Shown piece after piece: positions 1 through 11,804 of a stretch of 64,000 nucleotides of DNA. Each line of letters opens with the position of its first letter. The stretch's first letter is position 1. A program made the position numbers and the translations under genes. The notes beneath the pieces are model-generated. The model saw only the letters and a program-made list of their open reading frames with translations, had not been told where the DNA came from and ran no database searches. This DNA is from Leptodontidium sp. MPI-SDFR-AT-0119 (Eukaryota; Ascomycota; Leotiomycetes; Helotiales; Leptodontidiaceae), in NCBI GenBank assembly GCA_020726505.1, contig JAHLEZ010000018.1:1054001-1118000 (forward strand), read 5' to 3'.

Positions 1-839
1 TCTTCGTAAGTGATGGTCCAGTCTGACTCCTTGTCCCCAGTGACGCGAAGAACGGATTCGAACATGTCTTTCTGAGACACAAGGAAGGAAGAGATGAAAC
101 AAGGTTTGTTGAAGAAGTTCGAGAGCGTTGTGGATGCATCGTCACCATCTCGTGGCAAAATCGGCAACGATAGAAGCGCAGCCACAGCACCAGCAAACTG
201 TTCCCAGGTACTGGTATTGATCTTCACTGTCCCATCACCATAGAAAGTCACCCTCTTCTCCTTGAAATCGAATCCATACCTCCATTCCGTACCCGCGAGA
301 CTGAATTCATACCAGAACCCGCCTGTGACCACCAACCACTTACTTACTCCAAGACCTTCGATCAGTTTCCGACTTATCCCAAGCTTGGGTCCGAGAATAG
401 GAGTGTCTTTGGCTAAGCCTTCGTGGGAGAGGTCATGACCCCATTCGTTGGGAATCACGTACTTGACGTTCGCTTCTGCGGCGGCTCGGATGAGGGACTC
501 CTCTTGGTCGGGAGGAGCGGTGACGGCCATGGTGATGATGAGGACATCTTGCCCCTGGAGAGCTACAGTAAGCGAGGCAGGAGTAGAGTAGTCGATATGT
601 GTTGTTTTTAGAGAAGGGTGAGCGGGGAAGGTAGATTTGCTTTCCCCCCGAGTCAAGACAGTGATGCTGTGCCTTCCAGTTGCGAGAAGAGAGGTGAGAA
701 TGTAGGAACCGAGCTGCCCTCCTCCCTAATAAATGTAAGTAAATCTGAGACTGGAGGAAGAGGAAATTCGGCCGGAAAAACTTACACCAACTAGGGCGAT
801 GTTCTTGACCGCATTCTGGTCTCTTGAAGTCTGGGCCAT
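1..839 (-). CDS. NmrA-like / isoflavone-reductase-like NAD(P)-binding protein (3' end outside window)
   Basis: Two exons are visible: 786-839, starting at the ATG at 839, and 1-725. They are separated by a 60-base intron (726-785) with GTAAG...TTAG ends. The protein begins MAQTSRDQNAVKNIALVG and continues GGGQLGSYIL across the splice, giving the glycine-rich dinucleotide-binding turn of an extended short-chain dehydrogenase fold. Further on, VKYVIPNEWGHD followed by ILGPKLGISRKLIEGLG resembles the NmrA/isoflavone-reductase family, where the region after the first Rossmann strands reads (Y/F)IPSE(W/F)G. Family members bind NAD(P)H and act as reductases or as redox-sensing regulators; the substrate cannot be read here. 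The reading frame is open at base 1, so the C-terminus lies outside the window. A TATAAAA element 92 bases upstream supports the start. Family call is secure, function is not. Confidence 0.88.
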
Positions 840-2175
840 TTTGACGGAGATGTGGATGGGTTTGTAAAGTTGAGTGTGAAGTGAAGATATGATCGTGACT
901 GACGGGCGAATGTGGTGAGGACGCGAGAGCTTTTATATCTGCGTCCTTGACACCCAAACATTGATAAGCAGCGAAATCCTTCACATAAGTCCGCTCATTA
1001 TCTCCTCAAACTCCTCAACGCATCACAACGAAAGTAGTTCGTCAATGCGGAGTCCTTTCGATTCGTTATTACTTTCTTCTTACGTCGTCATCAAATCAAA
1101 ATACGAAAGGTGGTTAGTCTCGGCTGTATCCGAGCACAGAAATACGAATCGTGGTTAGACTGGATTTCATACAAGGCCTATTTCGGAAGTGGGGCTTATC
1201 TCCGCCCGAGAAAGAAGAACACATGGGGGAAAGGATTTCGGCGACGAATGCCGATTTTGTTGAACAAACAGATGTATCACGGAGATAGATGATAAAAAAT
1301 GACTGGAAATGGCATTCTTGTTTCTCACCCTTTTCTTACAGCTCAATCTGCATCGAACACAACGGAGCTTTCTCGGTACATCTCGCTGCACAAAATCTGA
1401 GCCTCTGCTTAAGCCACTGATTCATCCTTTCACTCAATCTTTCCAGATAAATGATTTCAAAACTCTGGAGCACCGATGCTGGTAATATCAAATTAAGCTC
1501 GTTATCAATATGAGCTGGATAGAAATCAGAACTAATCAGGTATGCCAGCATTTAGTTTCCGAAGTACACTGGGATCAAAATAACAGCAAAGAGGAAATTG
1601 ATACCAATCTTAGGCCTCGCCTTTAATGTGAGAATTCTGTTCTTGACGTTTCCTGTCTATTGGAGTGTGGTGGGTTGATATTACCATTGCGATTTCGAAC
1701 TGCGACAAAGACTGTTTCGGGAACATAAACATATTTCAGCACTTGAAGTCAGCCAGTCAGGCTGCTACTGAGATTGCTCTCTCCTCACGGCCAGGAAATA
1801 GGAAGTTTCCTATGATCATTTTTCATGTGAAATTGTCTCGTACAGGGGTATTTTAGACGCAAGAAACAGCCCACAATCCCAGAAAGCTAAACTTTTTGGC
1901 CGAGGCATCATAAACAAGAAGCAGCTATGCCGCACCATTTCGCCTCATGTCGAGCTAATTTAGTCACTCTTCCAATCACTGGCTCTCAGCAAATCTAGAA
2001 CTCACCATGTGGAGATCAGACGAAGTGCTGAGCGCGATATCGATGCCTCGGCTTCAACGACAAAGTTGCCTTCTTATACCTCGTGATACCTCTTATTTTT
2101 CACACACTTTATGAGTTGATAGAATACATTTGAAACACGCTTAAAACACAACGATTCAGGTCATCACCAAGTAAG
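840..2175. other. Divergent intergenic region
   Basis: Holds the promoters of the NmrA-like gene (leftward) and the lipase-like gene (rightward). Short open frames here (for example 1167-1391 and 1665-1856) have no recognisable domain or splice partners. I see no further gene. Confidence 0.6.
931..937 (-). promoter_or_regulatory. TATA box candidate of the NmrA-like gene
   Basis: TATAAAA on the minus strand, about 92 bases upstream of the ATG at 839. Position and sequence fit a fungal core promoter; the assignment is inferred from position only. Confidence 0.4.
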
Positions 2176-3135
2176 ATGGGAGAAATAAAAGTGACAGAAG
2201 ATATATTCACTCTTCCTGATGGACTGTCGGCATATCGCAAGACATGGACCGTATGACCCCCCTATGTATTCTCCTCAAGTGCAATATCTGAAACTCACAT
2301 TCACTAGCCATCCAAAGCACCAGTTGCCATTCTCATCCACGTCCACGGGTTCAGCGAGCACATAAATCGCTACTATGATTTCTTCCCAACGCTCGCTGGC
2401 CGCGGCATCCTCTGCACCGGTATCGATCAGCGCGGCTGGGGTCGAACCGCACGCTCAAAATCAGACCAAGGGAATGCAGGTACCACAGAGACTGTCCTGT
2501 CTGATCTAGCCTCTCTCTTCGATTCCTACCTCTCATCTTCAACTGCCCCAGTGTTCATCATGGGCCATTCCATGGGTGGAGCTGAAATCCTCACCATGGC
2601 TTCAACACCAAAGTACTTATCTTTGATCTCTCGCGTCTCCGGCATCCTCCTCCAAAGCCCGTACATTGCATTAGTGCCAGCCCGCGAACCCTTCGCCATA
2701 ATACGATTCCTAGGCAGAGCAATCGGGGCAATATTCCCAAAGCTGCAGATTGTCAATCGACCGCCGATCGAATGTGTCGTCAACGACCCCGCAGTGCAGA
2801 AAGATCTCAGCAATGATCCTTTGTGTCATGGTACTGGTACTCTGGAGATGTTCGATAGCATGTTACGCCGTGGTGCAGATCTTCAGTCGGGGAATTTAGT
2901 GTTGAATGATGGTGTCAAAGCGTTGTTGTTGTCGTATGGTACGGGAGATCAGCTCACGAGTTGTGATGCGAGTCGTGAGTGGTTCGAGAGGGAGGGAAGG
3001 AAGGTCAAGGATAGCCGGTTTAAGGCGTATGAGGGTTGGAGTCACCAGTTGCATATTGATACTCCTGAACATCGGCCTATATATGCTAAAGATGTTGGGG
3101 ATTGGATTTTGGCGAGGGTTGGTTCGAAACAGTGA
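2176..3135 (+). CDS. Monoacylglycerol lipase-like alpha/beta hydrolase
   Basis: Two exons, 2176-2250 and 2308-3135, are joined in phase 0 over a 57-base intron (GTATG...CTAG) and encode 300 residues. The order of motifs is that of the serine hydrolase family containing yeast Yju3 and mammalian MGL. An HVHGFSEH oxyanion-hole motif lies near residue 36, and the nucleophile elbow GHSMGG has its serine near residue 113. The acid is the Asp of GTGDQLTS near 239 and the catalytic His is in WSHQLH near 271. The spacing of the triad and the length match the family. Such enzymes cleave monoacylglycerols to fatty acid and glycerol, usually at lipid droplets or membranes. There is no signal peptide. It lies tail to tail with the HAD hydrolase gene (357 bases between stop codons). 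Specificity for monoglyceride is inferred from family. Confidence 0.9.
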
Positions 3136-3492
3136 CCAGAAGATGAACCAATTTACTTTTCGTCAGCGAGTTAATTGAACAAACCGATTGAAGCTTGTGC
3201 TTTCTTCCTCTACCAAATAAGCCCTAAAGCCAATTTGTGGCCACAAGTGATGATGGGTTACCTGACGAACTAATTACACCGCAGAAACCTCTTGAGCTTC
3301 GTGGCTTGAGACTATTATGCTGTTGATGTCCTGAGCTCTAAGAATCGTTTGTTACACGGATCTCTATATCTACCCCTTCTACCCTCTCGGTTCTATTTAT
3401 AACGCTACGCAAGTTGACTCTGTATGATCCAGAAATGGCTCAATTGCAAGTCCAGAACTCCATCGCTATGATCAGACAAAAAGTTCTAAAGC
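3136..3492. other. Convergent 3' spacer
   Basis: Lies between the stop codons of two convergent genes. It should carry both 3' untranslated regions and polyadenylation sites. No gene seen. Confidence 0.6.
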
Positions 3493-4970
3493 TCACTCCT
3501 CCACCTTGTCCACTGTGCTTTCCCAGCCTTCTTCTTCCAAAGCCCATTTCACTGCTTCTAGCACATTATCCACTATAACCTTGGGCTTGTATTGAGGCTC
3601 GGTACCATCCTGGAAGACACCCGTTTTGACCAAGATACTCGTCCATGGGATCTGCTCTGGGCCTTTGTAGTCATTTGCGCCCTTGATGTCACTTGCAGGA
3701 TTATCACCAACCATGAAGACCCTGGACAATCGTTTTCCACCTTGGCCAGACTGACCCAGAAGCATCTTTCGGTGATCCCAAAGAACCTGCTCGGCGTATA
3801 GATATGTTGCAGGGTATGGCTTGCCAATCACGGTGCGCTTCAAATGAGCCCGCGTGACTTCATTAAATACACCGGCAAGCGCAGCTTGAAATCCTCCTTG
3901 CCCGAGTCGCGGCATATGGTAGGCTGCGGCCCATAGAAGGTCCGGGTTGGAGAAGTATAATTTCGGTTGTCCATCTTGTTGATATCCGGAGTTGCGCAAC
4001 GAGGGGTTACCATTTTTTTCCGAAACAGTGCCCAGTATACCCTCTTTCGACATCAACAGATCCATGATTATCTGCGTATCCAGTGCCCAGTCTCGCGGAT
4101 CATTGAAAACAAAAATAGCACTGATCTTAAGGGATTTGGAAGGATTGGTGGGGTCGATGGGCTGAGGGAGGGGTCGGCACGAATCTTTGTATGATTGGGA
4201 GAAGATCTTGCTAAATGGCCATATTTTGGGACAAGCCATAAGTATGTCCGCAGGAGTGACTACGTGCTTGAAACCGTACCTGCTATCTGTCAGTCCAACT
4301 CCGCGGGAATAGAAAACAAGTATTCGTACGACTCAGCAACGCGTCGACACTTGTCCCCATCTCCACCTGTGACCAAGACAGCCTCGTCCTGTAAATTCTT
4401 TTCAAATTGACCAGTTCTATTATTGACCATATTTTTGAATGGTGTGTGCGACTGAACGAAATTGTCCTCCGATATTGGGACTCCAAGCTTCTTGCTCAGC
4501 TCCAGCGCACGCTCGCTTTCAAGTGTCCCTCCTCCATTGGTCAACAATATAAATGGTATGTTGTTCTTTTGAAGATAGAGCAGAGCTTCCGAAGCTCCCG
4601 GTAGGGGTTTAGAGGATCGAAGGAGGACACCGTCGATGCTGCGTAGTAGTTAGCTTTGGTACTCGAAGAGTGGGAGAGGGCGGAAGACTCACTCAAATGC
4701 AAAGGCGAACGTCGGGACTCCATTGACAGCAACATTTGTGTCAGCAGGTACTTCGGTCTTGAGATATCGCCTGGGGGTTATAGAAGGAGCGCTTGAACAT
4801 ATGATACGCTGTGGGCGGCGAGGACTAGCTGGCGAAGATGGTTGTTGGCAGCTATGGTATTCTCTGGCAAAGGGGCGGAATGGCTGGTCTGCACATCTCA
4901 GGCCCGTAGGAACCAACGCTGTATCATTGCGGAACAGGGTGTTCTTCGAGACTGGGACGCATCGTCGCAT
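3493..4970 (-). CDS. HAD-superfamily class IIA hydrolase, CECR5/YKR070W-like, probable mitochondrial
   Basis: Three exons (4693-4970, 4330-4638, 3493-4279) encode about 457 residues. Introns are 54 and 50 bases, and the phases agree. HAD motif I, DIDGVLLRS, is created exactly at the first splice junction, which validates it. Motif II is the LLTNGGG loop, and motif IV is GDNPASDIKGAN near the C-terminus. A large cap region lies between, as expected for the class IIA (NagD-like) group that contains CECR5 and yeast YKR070W. The N-terminal 80 residues are rich in Arg, Ser and Thr with few acids (it begins MRRCVPVSKNTLFR), consistent with a mitochondrial presequence. I chose the ATG at 4970; the frame stays open upstream, but without an in-frame ATG. 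The likely activity is phosphatase on a small phosphorylated molecule; the substrate is unknown for the family. Confidence 0.88.
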
Positions 4971-5250
4971 ACTGTGTAGATGCTTGATCGTGGTGTTGAG
5001 CAAGAGGGGGATGTTGTTGTGAGACGCTGATTTGGTTGTCAATAAAGCTTCAAGATCCTCAGCGTTATCAGCTTAACCTTATCTCCAGTGCCGAACATGT
5101 GCCGGGTCTAGCGGTCTTGCCCCCACCAGCCCTTGAAATATCTCTCGACTACCAGTGATCCAAACAAATATACAAACATCTTAATAAAACTCCATTTATA
5201 CGAACATGATAGGATCTACATCATTGATTAAAGTTATAGTAGACTCTATG

Positions 5251-6794
5251 TCAATCTTCCGATTCGTTATTGCTATTCTTGCGTCGGAAGGAGGCGACCT
5301 TGGTCTGGATCTTTCGAACAACTGCCGAGCAAGAACGGCGCAAAACAATGATTTTGAAATGGTCTATCTCCTTCGGCTCATATGTACTACGCTCATCTAA
5401 GAGCTTCTCGCTTTCCTCAGACCAAACATCGTGCAGTGCAGTTGCAACTGTGGAATGGCGTCGTACCCATGCCCAGAAGATCATGGATTTAGTGACCCAT
5501 TCATAACCAACGTTCTCCTGGAACTCGCGGATATAGTATCTTTTCCGAGCACGCATCCAGGCTTGTTCGATAGGCGTTATGCAGGCTGCAAGGACAAAAG
5601 CCAGTGCGCCACATAACGCCGCAAGAAGGAAGAAGTAGCCTAGGTGAATGGTTCCGGTGCCCAGTTGCTCCAGGTTCATCCCAAAGAATGAAGTAGCGAA
5701 GCTCAGAGGGATGAAGACCACACCGATTACTGCGAGCCTGTATCAGATGTCAGTTAAGGCCTGCGCTCCAAAATTTAATAATAAAACCAACCTTCGAACC
5801 GAGTCGGCTAACTGTAAGTTCTTTCTGGATTCTTTGATGGCTTCGTCATTTTCATATTGCTGGAGCTTCGCTTGCATGTAAATCGAGGTACGTTCAGCTT
5901 CCTCGATCAAGGCGTCATAGTCCTCAACAAGACTAGCCAGGTCCGACAAGAAGGAAGTCTTTTTCTTCATGTATCGCTTGATACTGTCTCGCGAAGAGAT
6001 CAAAGCTTGGAGATTCTCTTCGTTCCACTCCCAGCCGTAGGAATTTGTGCCCCCGGCTGCCAAGCCACCATGCCATTGTACAGTCCTGCGAGCGACTTGA
6101 GAGATTCTTTGACGTAAGGATAGATATAATCGCAGGGTATTCGATCGGCGTGTGCAATCTTGTCGGCCGTGAAGTGTTGGAGTATGAAATCTCGCAGCCC
6201 TGTCACCCTGTCTGGGGGGAAGTGATCTAATCCTAGTACCACAACTTTATCTGTCATTATTATTCACCAAAAAATATCCAGTTCGCTCACTTGAAGTGCC
6301 AACATCCGCCGTTATGATAGCAGCGGTCATGTGGCTGTTTTCACCCCCCTCTCTTATACGAATGAAGTCTCTTTCCGAAGGAATCGTGATCGGCAGTTGA
6401 GTCGCTCCCAAGGGACGAGTATCCGTTAGATAGAGACATCGCTGGAAATGAGCGCAGAGAAACATCGGATCAAGTTTGAATTGACTGGCAATTGCATCTA
6501 TGTATGCGCCATTGGTGTCCCCGAGCTGGCCGCACTGTGCTAGAATCAAACGAGTTTTGGAAGCAACTGGCTGGTGCGAAGAGCATTCAAGAATTCATTC
6601 TCAACGGGTCCCGAACGCATCGCTTTAAATGTTTGCTCCTACATAACGCCATTCACACTGTCTAGGATGTGGATTTGGATAAAGGGATCTCTAAGTTCCC
6701 GGTTGCGACGTGCATAGCCTCGACGGAGGAAGTCTACAAGCCACTGCTGAGAGCTCCCATACGTAGCTTCGACATAATCGGCGTAAGTGTTCAT
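5251..6794 (-). CDS. CorA-like divalent cation transporter family protein (start region uncertain)
   Basis: The C-terminal half is clear. A long helical stretch (KKKTSFLSDLASLVEDYDAL and following) leads to a membrane pair with FGMN between segments (SFATSFFGMNLEQLGTG, then HLGYFFLLAALCGALAFVL). This is the helix, TM1, GMN loop, TM2 layout of CorA-type Mg2+ channels. My model has exons 6657-6794, 6268-6570, 5792-6207 and 5251-5737, all phases consistent, about 447 residues. The introns at 5738-5791 and 6208-6267 have good signals. The first intron (6571-6656, 86 bases) is a guess: it removes an in-frame TAG (6639-6641) and repairs a frame change. The alternative is a real nonsense codon plus a one-base A deletion near 6555, which would make this a pseudogene. 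A hydrophilic charged tail of about 100 residues follows TM2. Expected location is the plasma or an organelle membrane. Confidence 0.75.
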
Positions 6795-8465
6795 CGTCGG
6801 AGTCCCAGATGGAGGTGCAAGAATTTCGGGCTACGAGACTGAGAAAAGTTTGGACGCGGGATTTATATTAAAGGGCTGAGAGTTCTTGCCGCCGTGTCAG
6901 CCTTGGGCGGCATTCCATGGCTTGGTAGGGCCAATTGTATGGCTTCTAAACTTGCCCTGCCACCGCCATCGCGATCATGGCTTGGCTATGAACACCACAG
7001 CCTAAGTGAAACAAGAAAAAACGGCACATGTGCTCCAGGCTCGATGAAATATGTTCTGCTTTGATTTTTCCTTTATCTGGCTCCTTTTCTTCTCCAGATA
7101 CAAGATGATGGGAAGGTGGGGGCAGCGAGGGAGAAGAAAAGAGCTCTAGAGACTTGATGAGATAGTTATAGGGCTGAAACGGAAGAAGGGGATGGAGCTG
7201 AGTTACGAAGATATCCATCGACTGAGATAATAATTAAGCATAGCTTCCTTCGCTTAGAAAAAGCCTCAGCCACTTCGAATTCGCTCATTCAGGGATACAT
7301 ATCCCCCTGCAAACAGACTCAGCGCCGCCCGTTACTAATGTCTCCCTCCCTGGACATCGACGACCTTGAACTGAGCCCAGCAAACATCGAAATGCCTACC
7401 AAATCTACAATCGACGCAGACGAAGTTTATTCATCTGGCTTGATCTCTCATCGGGAGCGATCAGCGACCGATAAGGTTTCTTTCTCGCCTCGGCTAAAAG
7501 AGCGTAGAGATGGATGAAAAAAGTATCCAACGTCATAACCAATTGCGAAGCTGCTGCCTTTCTTAATACGTACTGCTCGTTCGACAGCAATTCCCAAATC
7601 CCTTCCTCTGAGATGTCAGGCCCAAAAAATCGTTCTTCATTTCGAGTAGCGTGGAAGTCAACGAGGTCTCAGGGAACCATTGGAGGTAGAAATCTCCACG
7701 GCTGAATACAGTAGAAGCCGCCCACAACTCTGCAACCTTCCTCGCGTCATTCCTTGAAATATCATTTCATATGGTTAAGAGTAGTCATACATGTTTGGAA
7801 TCTGGTACCGACAGTCTCGGAGAATACTGCACACCGTAGGCCTGCAGCGGAGCTAGTTCTTTTTCACTTCTCAACAAACCAAATGTCTCGAAACACACGC
7901 GATCGGTATATATTTATATGCGCGGAAATCATTACCATGAAACTTCCAGTTCATCTCAAGAGTGCGAAATCACTTTCGTGCGAGCTCTTTAGAACACTTG
8001 TGTCGAATTCGACGAACCTTCAACCCACATTATGTTGCGGAACTCTTAAGGTGGGTTCGTCTTCCCCACTTGATGGTGCCACGTCGTTCGGGCTGCAGCA
8101 CAAACGCAATAGTTTGGGAACACCACATGATATGCCTAATTAAGCGACATCCTCCATTTCAAACAGGCCAGTAACAGGGTTTGTGCAAGACATTTTCGCC
8201 TAAGTAGCGGTGCCCAAACATGCACCTGTTGATGCCGCTGGCTGGTGGGGGTGGAGAACAGTTGGCAGCCTCCAACTGCATCTCCCTCGCATATTTTATT
8301 AATCCGAAGTAGCAACTCGTGGAGTCTTCAAAATTGGGGATCCTACTGTCACATCCATCTTGGTTCTTCTCTAAATTTCTTTTAGACCATCAGCATCTCA
8401 GCCAGCCAGTTTCAAGTCAGTCGCCAAACACAGACTCGTTTGTTCGAACTCCTCTCCACTTCACC
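6795..8465. other. Divergent intergenic region with one doubtful short ORF
   Basis: Contains promoters for the CorA-like and the seven-segment membrane protein genes. An ATG-initiated frame at 7338-7517 (59 residues, MSPSLDIDDLELSPANIEMP...) has a protein-like acidic composition but no domain and no clear splice partner, so I do not call it a gene. The remaining short frames look random. Confidence 0.5.
6861..6867 (-). promoter_or_regulatory. TATA box candidate of the CorA-like gene
   Basis: TATAAAT on the minus strand about 67 bases upstream of the ATG at 6794. It supports that start codon. Inferred from motif and position. Confidence 0.4.
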
Positions 8466-9447
8466 ATGGCTGTTTGCAGTTTCTCAGGAAACGCCGATAT
8501 GTACGGACTTGGAATCCGCATTGGCTTCTATTTTCAATGGTTCGGTACGATATTGGCAACGTGGGTAGCTCGAAAGGAAGTAACTGGCATGCGTCTCTCT
8601 GGCTTCTTCTTCGTGGTAGCTATATTCCTGGCTCTCCTAATCCAAACGGACCGCGATAATCTCCGCCCAGCCGAGATCTACATCATCCTACTCCTGACAT
8701 TTGGAGGTTATCTACATTTCGTCCCGCTGTATGTCTGGAGATTGTTGGTTGGGTGTGATCCTGACTTGGATCCAACGCGGCATCCTAGGGTGAAGGCGGG
8801 AAAGATATTCACTGGATTGAATTTCTTCCTGTTGATTACTGTGTGTGTTTTTCAGCTGTGGTTCTGGATTGGGAGGGTACCATCTCTGGCGCGAGAGGGA
8901 TGCACGGAATTTGGATTTCTGTTTGCGAGAGTGAGATTGAACCAGAGGGGTTTTGTGGTCGTTCACGTTATCTTGTATTTTCTGCTTTTGTTGTTTTGTG
9001 TTGGCATACTTGGTATCTTTGTTGGAAAGAGATGGGGATTACTTGAGGAGAAAGAACGTGGAAGCATCGGGTAAGTTCCGAGATTTCTCCCCCTTGAACT
9101 CCTTTCTGACGGAGTAAAACTGCAGGCACGTTCGCAAAGCGGCTTTGCAAGAGATGCAAACTTTCGTCAACATCACAGTCGTTAGCATCATCGTGGCAGC
9201 TACCGAGCTCACAATCGCCTGGAATCGCATCAAAGATGTGAACGAGATTGCGTCAGCTGGGCAGACTATCCCGCTCATCATCGGGATTGGCCAGATCATT
9301 CGGGTGCTTTATGTCATGCTCGTCACGGGTGATGATTATGATGAACACCAGTCTGAAACAGGTAGCTGGACGGACTCGGAAACGAGAGGCGCGAGTGAGG
9401 ATGATCTTCCTCCGATGGGAATGCCGGGGACTCCACCTCCTATATAG
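8466..9447 (+). CDS. Fungal integral membrane protein with about seven transmembrane segments, function unknown
   Basis: Two exons, 8466-9070 and 9126-9447, are joined by a 55-base intron (GTAAGT...CTGCAG) and give 308 residues. I chose the ATG at 8466 (MAVCSFSGNADMYGLGIRIG), because the frame extends upstream without a better start and the hydrophobic topology begins here. Seven hydrophobic stretches can be counted. They lie around GFYFQWFGTILATWV, GFFFVVAIFLALLI, IYIILLLTFGGYLHFVPLYV, GLNFFLLITVCVFQLWFWIG, VVVHVILYFLLLLFCVGILG, FVNITVVSIIVAATELTIAW and IPLIIGIGQIIRVLYVML. An acidic, Ser/Pro-rich cytoplasmic-type tail ends in PPMGMPGTPPPI. The NxDMYGLGIR start resembles uncharacterised membrane proteins common in Pezizomycotina (from memory, not searched). 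No catalytic or transporter signature is visible. A receptor or channel role would be speculation. Confidence 0.8.
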
Positions 9448-10259
9448 GGCTTGCTGTCCTGAGGTGTCCCTTTCAGCATGCGGTGCTTGCAATTTACTAG
9501 GGAGAAAACTAGTGTCAAAGAATCAAAGGGCGACTTGATCAAGACTTGTTGTCGTTTTTAGTTCCTAACCAGAGGGGAAAGCTTCAGTGAACAGATCTTC
9601 GAGTCGTGTAACTCGGCCAGCACAACCGCCCCCAAGACACAAACAACAGATTGGAGGATCTTGTTAAATATTGACCAAATAGAATTTCCAACACCTGAAA
9701 GGTACATGATATGATATCTATTTCTCTTAATGGACTGATGAAATTCAACTTCCTGGGAAGCAAGGTCGTCAAGACTCAAAGCTACCACCCATGCGTTTTA
9801 TGGTGGGAGGGTCAGCTTTCAAATTATTTTATTGGAGTGGGCCCCATCTAAGATAAGAGACTTTCTACGAAGGAAAATTGAGATTGGCATCAAAATTATA
9901 CATCAACATCCTAATGTCCGAAGCTCTATTTCTCCCCTGACTGAATGCTTTCTCTCTGCGCTCGTCCAAGGAGCTCGCTTAGCCGGGAACATGTGGGGGA
10001 TCTGTTTACCCCACACAACTTCCGATTGAGGCTGTATCGGCGCTGCACTTCAAACCGTCAAAAATGTGGTACCGGCTCATCTGATAACCGACACCAATAT
10101 AGGATAGGCGATTTATCCTTTGACATGATCATGTTGACACAGGCCAGATTTGACATTTTCAACTCCCTGCATTTCCACCTCTCTTCTCAAATATGTTTAA
10201 ATCTTGAACACTAGAAACAACTTGAGATTTGCTAAGGGTTGGAGGCTAGCAATCTGGTC
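9448..10259. other. Intergenic region between two rightward genes
   Basis: Terminator of the membrane protein gene and promoter of the chitinase gene. Only short frames without features are present. Confidence 0.55.
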
Positions 10260-11632
10260 ATGAAGTTCTGGAGTCTTCTCGTTCTCATCACACTGGTCAC
10301 CAGAATCAGTGCCAGCAACATAGGCAACTTCGAGTATAACCACATGTTAGGAATCTGGCTCCCCAAACACGAAGTCTGGACCGACGAGCACCATATCAAA
10401 CACCACTCCGATCGCCAACGCGAAAAAGCTCTCCACCAAGAGGCTCAAACCGACGCCGAACACAAAATCCCCGGGATAGCAAACCACCACGTCCTCCACG
10501 ACCACGAGGTCGACCACTACTTGACGTTCTACCCACACCCGGTCCACAAACGCACCATCCCAAGGTTAATCGTGTACGTACAGACATTCACCACGCCAGA
10601 TGGTAAACCGCTGAGTTTATTTCCGTTGTTGGAGCATGAGACGGGAATCACGCATGTTATACTCGCGAGTGTACATTTACATGAACATCCTGGGGAAATT
10701 AGGTTGAATGATAATCATTTCGGTGAGCCAGTTTGGGATAGGATATGGGAGGAAGTGAAGGTATTACAGGAGAATGGGGTGAAAGTTATGCTTATGCTGG
10801 GGGGCGCGGCGGCGGGGACATATCGGAGACTTAACGGGACTGAGAAGGAGGTAAGTTACTCCCCTCTCAAAACCAAAATATCCACTTCAAATTTCCAATC
10901 AACAGGCCCTAAAGGAATAGAAAAAGAACAGAAAAACTACAGAAGGAAAGATAAACGAGTTTGAGAGGATGAAATGACTGACGTGTGAAATAGTTCTACG
11001 ATTACTACTACCCCCTCCGAGACCTCATCCAACGGTACAACATCGACGGCTTAGACCTCGACATCGAAGAAAAAGTCCCCCTCTCCGTCCCCATCCGCCT
11101 CCTCACAGCCCTCCACCGCGACCTCGGGTCCTCATTCATCCTAACCATGGCCCCCCTCGCCTCAGCCCTCGCCCATAAAGACGGACAAAACCTCTCCGGC
11201 TTCTCCTATTTCGACCTCGACTCCTTCGCCACGGTGCCAGGCTCAGACACCAAGCTCGTGCACTGGTACAACGGGATGTTCTACGGGGGATTCGAGCGCG
11301 GTCCGCCCTTCTACCAGAGTGTTATGGAGCAGGGGTGGGAGTCTGAGAGGGTGGTTATGGGGGTGTTGGATTGTGCAGATGATGGTCAGCCGAATGGGTT
11401 TGTGCATGTTGAGACGCTAGGGGAGACGGTGAGGGCGCTGAGGAGGGATACTAGGGATAGTTTTGGGGGCGTAAGTGGTTGGGAGTATTGGGATGCTGGA
11501 CAGAGTGAGTTTGAGAAGATTGAGCCTTGGATGTGGGTTAAGAAGGTTGGGGAGGCGTTGTTTGAGGAGTTGCCTTATGAGGAAGAGAATAATGGACAAA
11601 AAGAGAGGGAGAAGGAGAAGAGTGAGTTGTGA
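10260..11632 (+). CDS. Secreted GH18 endochitinase-like glycoside hydrolase
   Basis: Exons 10260-10850 and 10994-11632 (intron 143 bases, GTAAGT...ATAG, phase 0) encode 409 residues. The ATG at 10260 opens a classical signal peptide, MKFWSLLVLITLVTRISA. A His-rich linker of about 80 residues precedes the catalytic domain. The GH18 strand-3 motif is KVMLMLGGAAAG and the strand-4 catalytic motif is DGLDLDIEE, holding the D-x-x-D-x-D-x-E pattern with the proton-donor Glu. Later, LTMAPLASAL and LVHWYNGMFYGG match the strand-6 and strand-7 regions of fungal GH18 proteins. The C-terminus (EEENNGQKEREKEKSEL) is highly charged, and there is no carbohydrate-binding module. Expected role: hydrolysis of chitin or related GlcNAc polymers outside the cell. 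A non-chitin substrate within GH18 is possible. Confidence 0.88.
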
Positions 11633-11804
11633 TAGGATGAGGGTGTAGCGTTTATATCGAGGTTTAGCGTTGAGAGGTAGGGAATTGTGATCAAGCTTGT
11701 GCTGAATGTGAGCTATTTGGAGCTACCGTTTTGGTAGGCTGTGAGGCCATCTCTAAAATCTAATTTCATTTGGATACTTCTAGCGGATAACGGTATTGTC
11801 AGTT
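11633..11804. other. Convergent 3' spacer
   Basis: Short gap between the chitinase stop codon and the stop codon of acetoacetyl-CoA synthetase, which is transcribed toward it. No gene. Confidence 0.5.

Noticed and set aside
433..984. Minus-strand open frame of 183 residues
   Set aside because: It overlaps the NmrA-like gene in a different frame and runs through that gene's intron and promoter. The Rossmann motif is in the other frame.
6000..6257. Alternative frame of 85 residues inside the CorA-like gene
   Set aside because: Using it would need a further frame change to reach the transmembrane region, whereas the chosen frame runs without a break from 6207 into that region after a normal 60-base intron.
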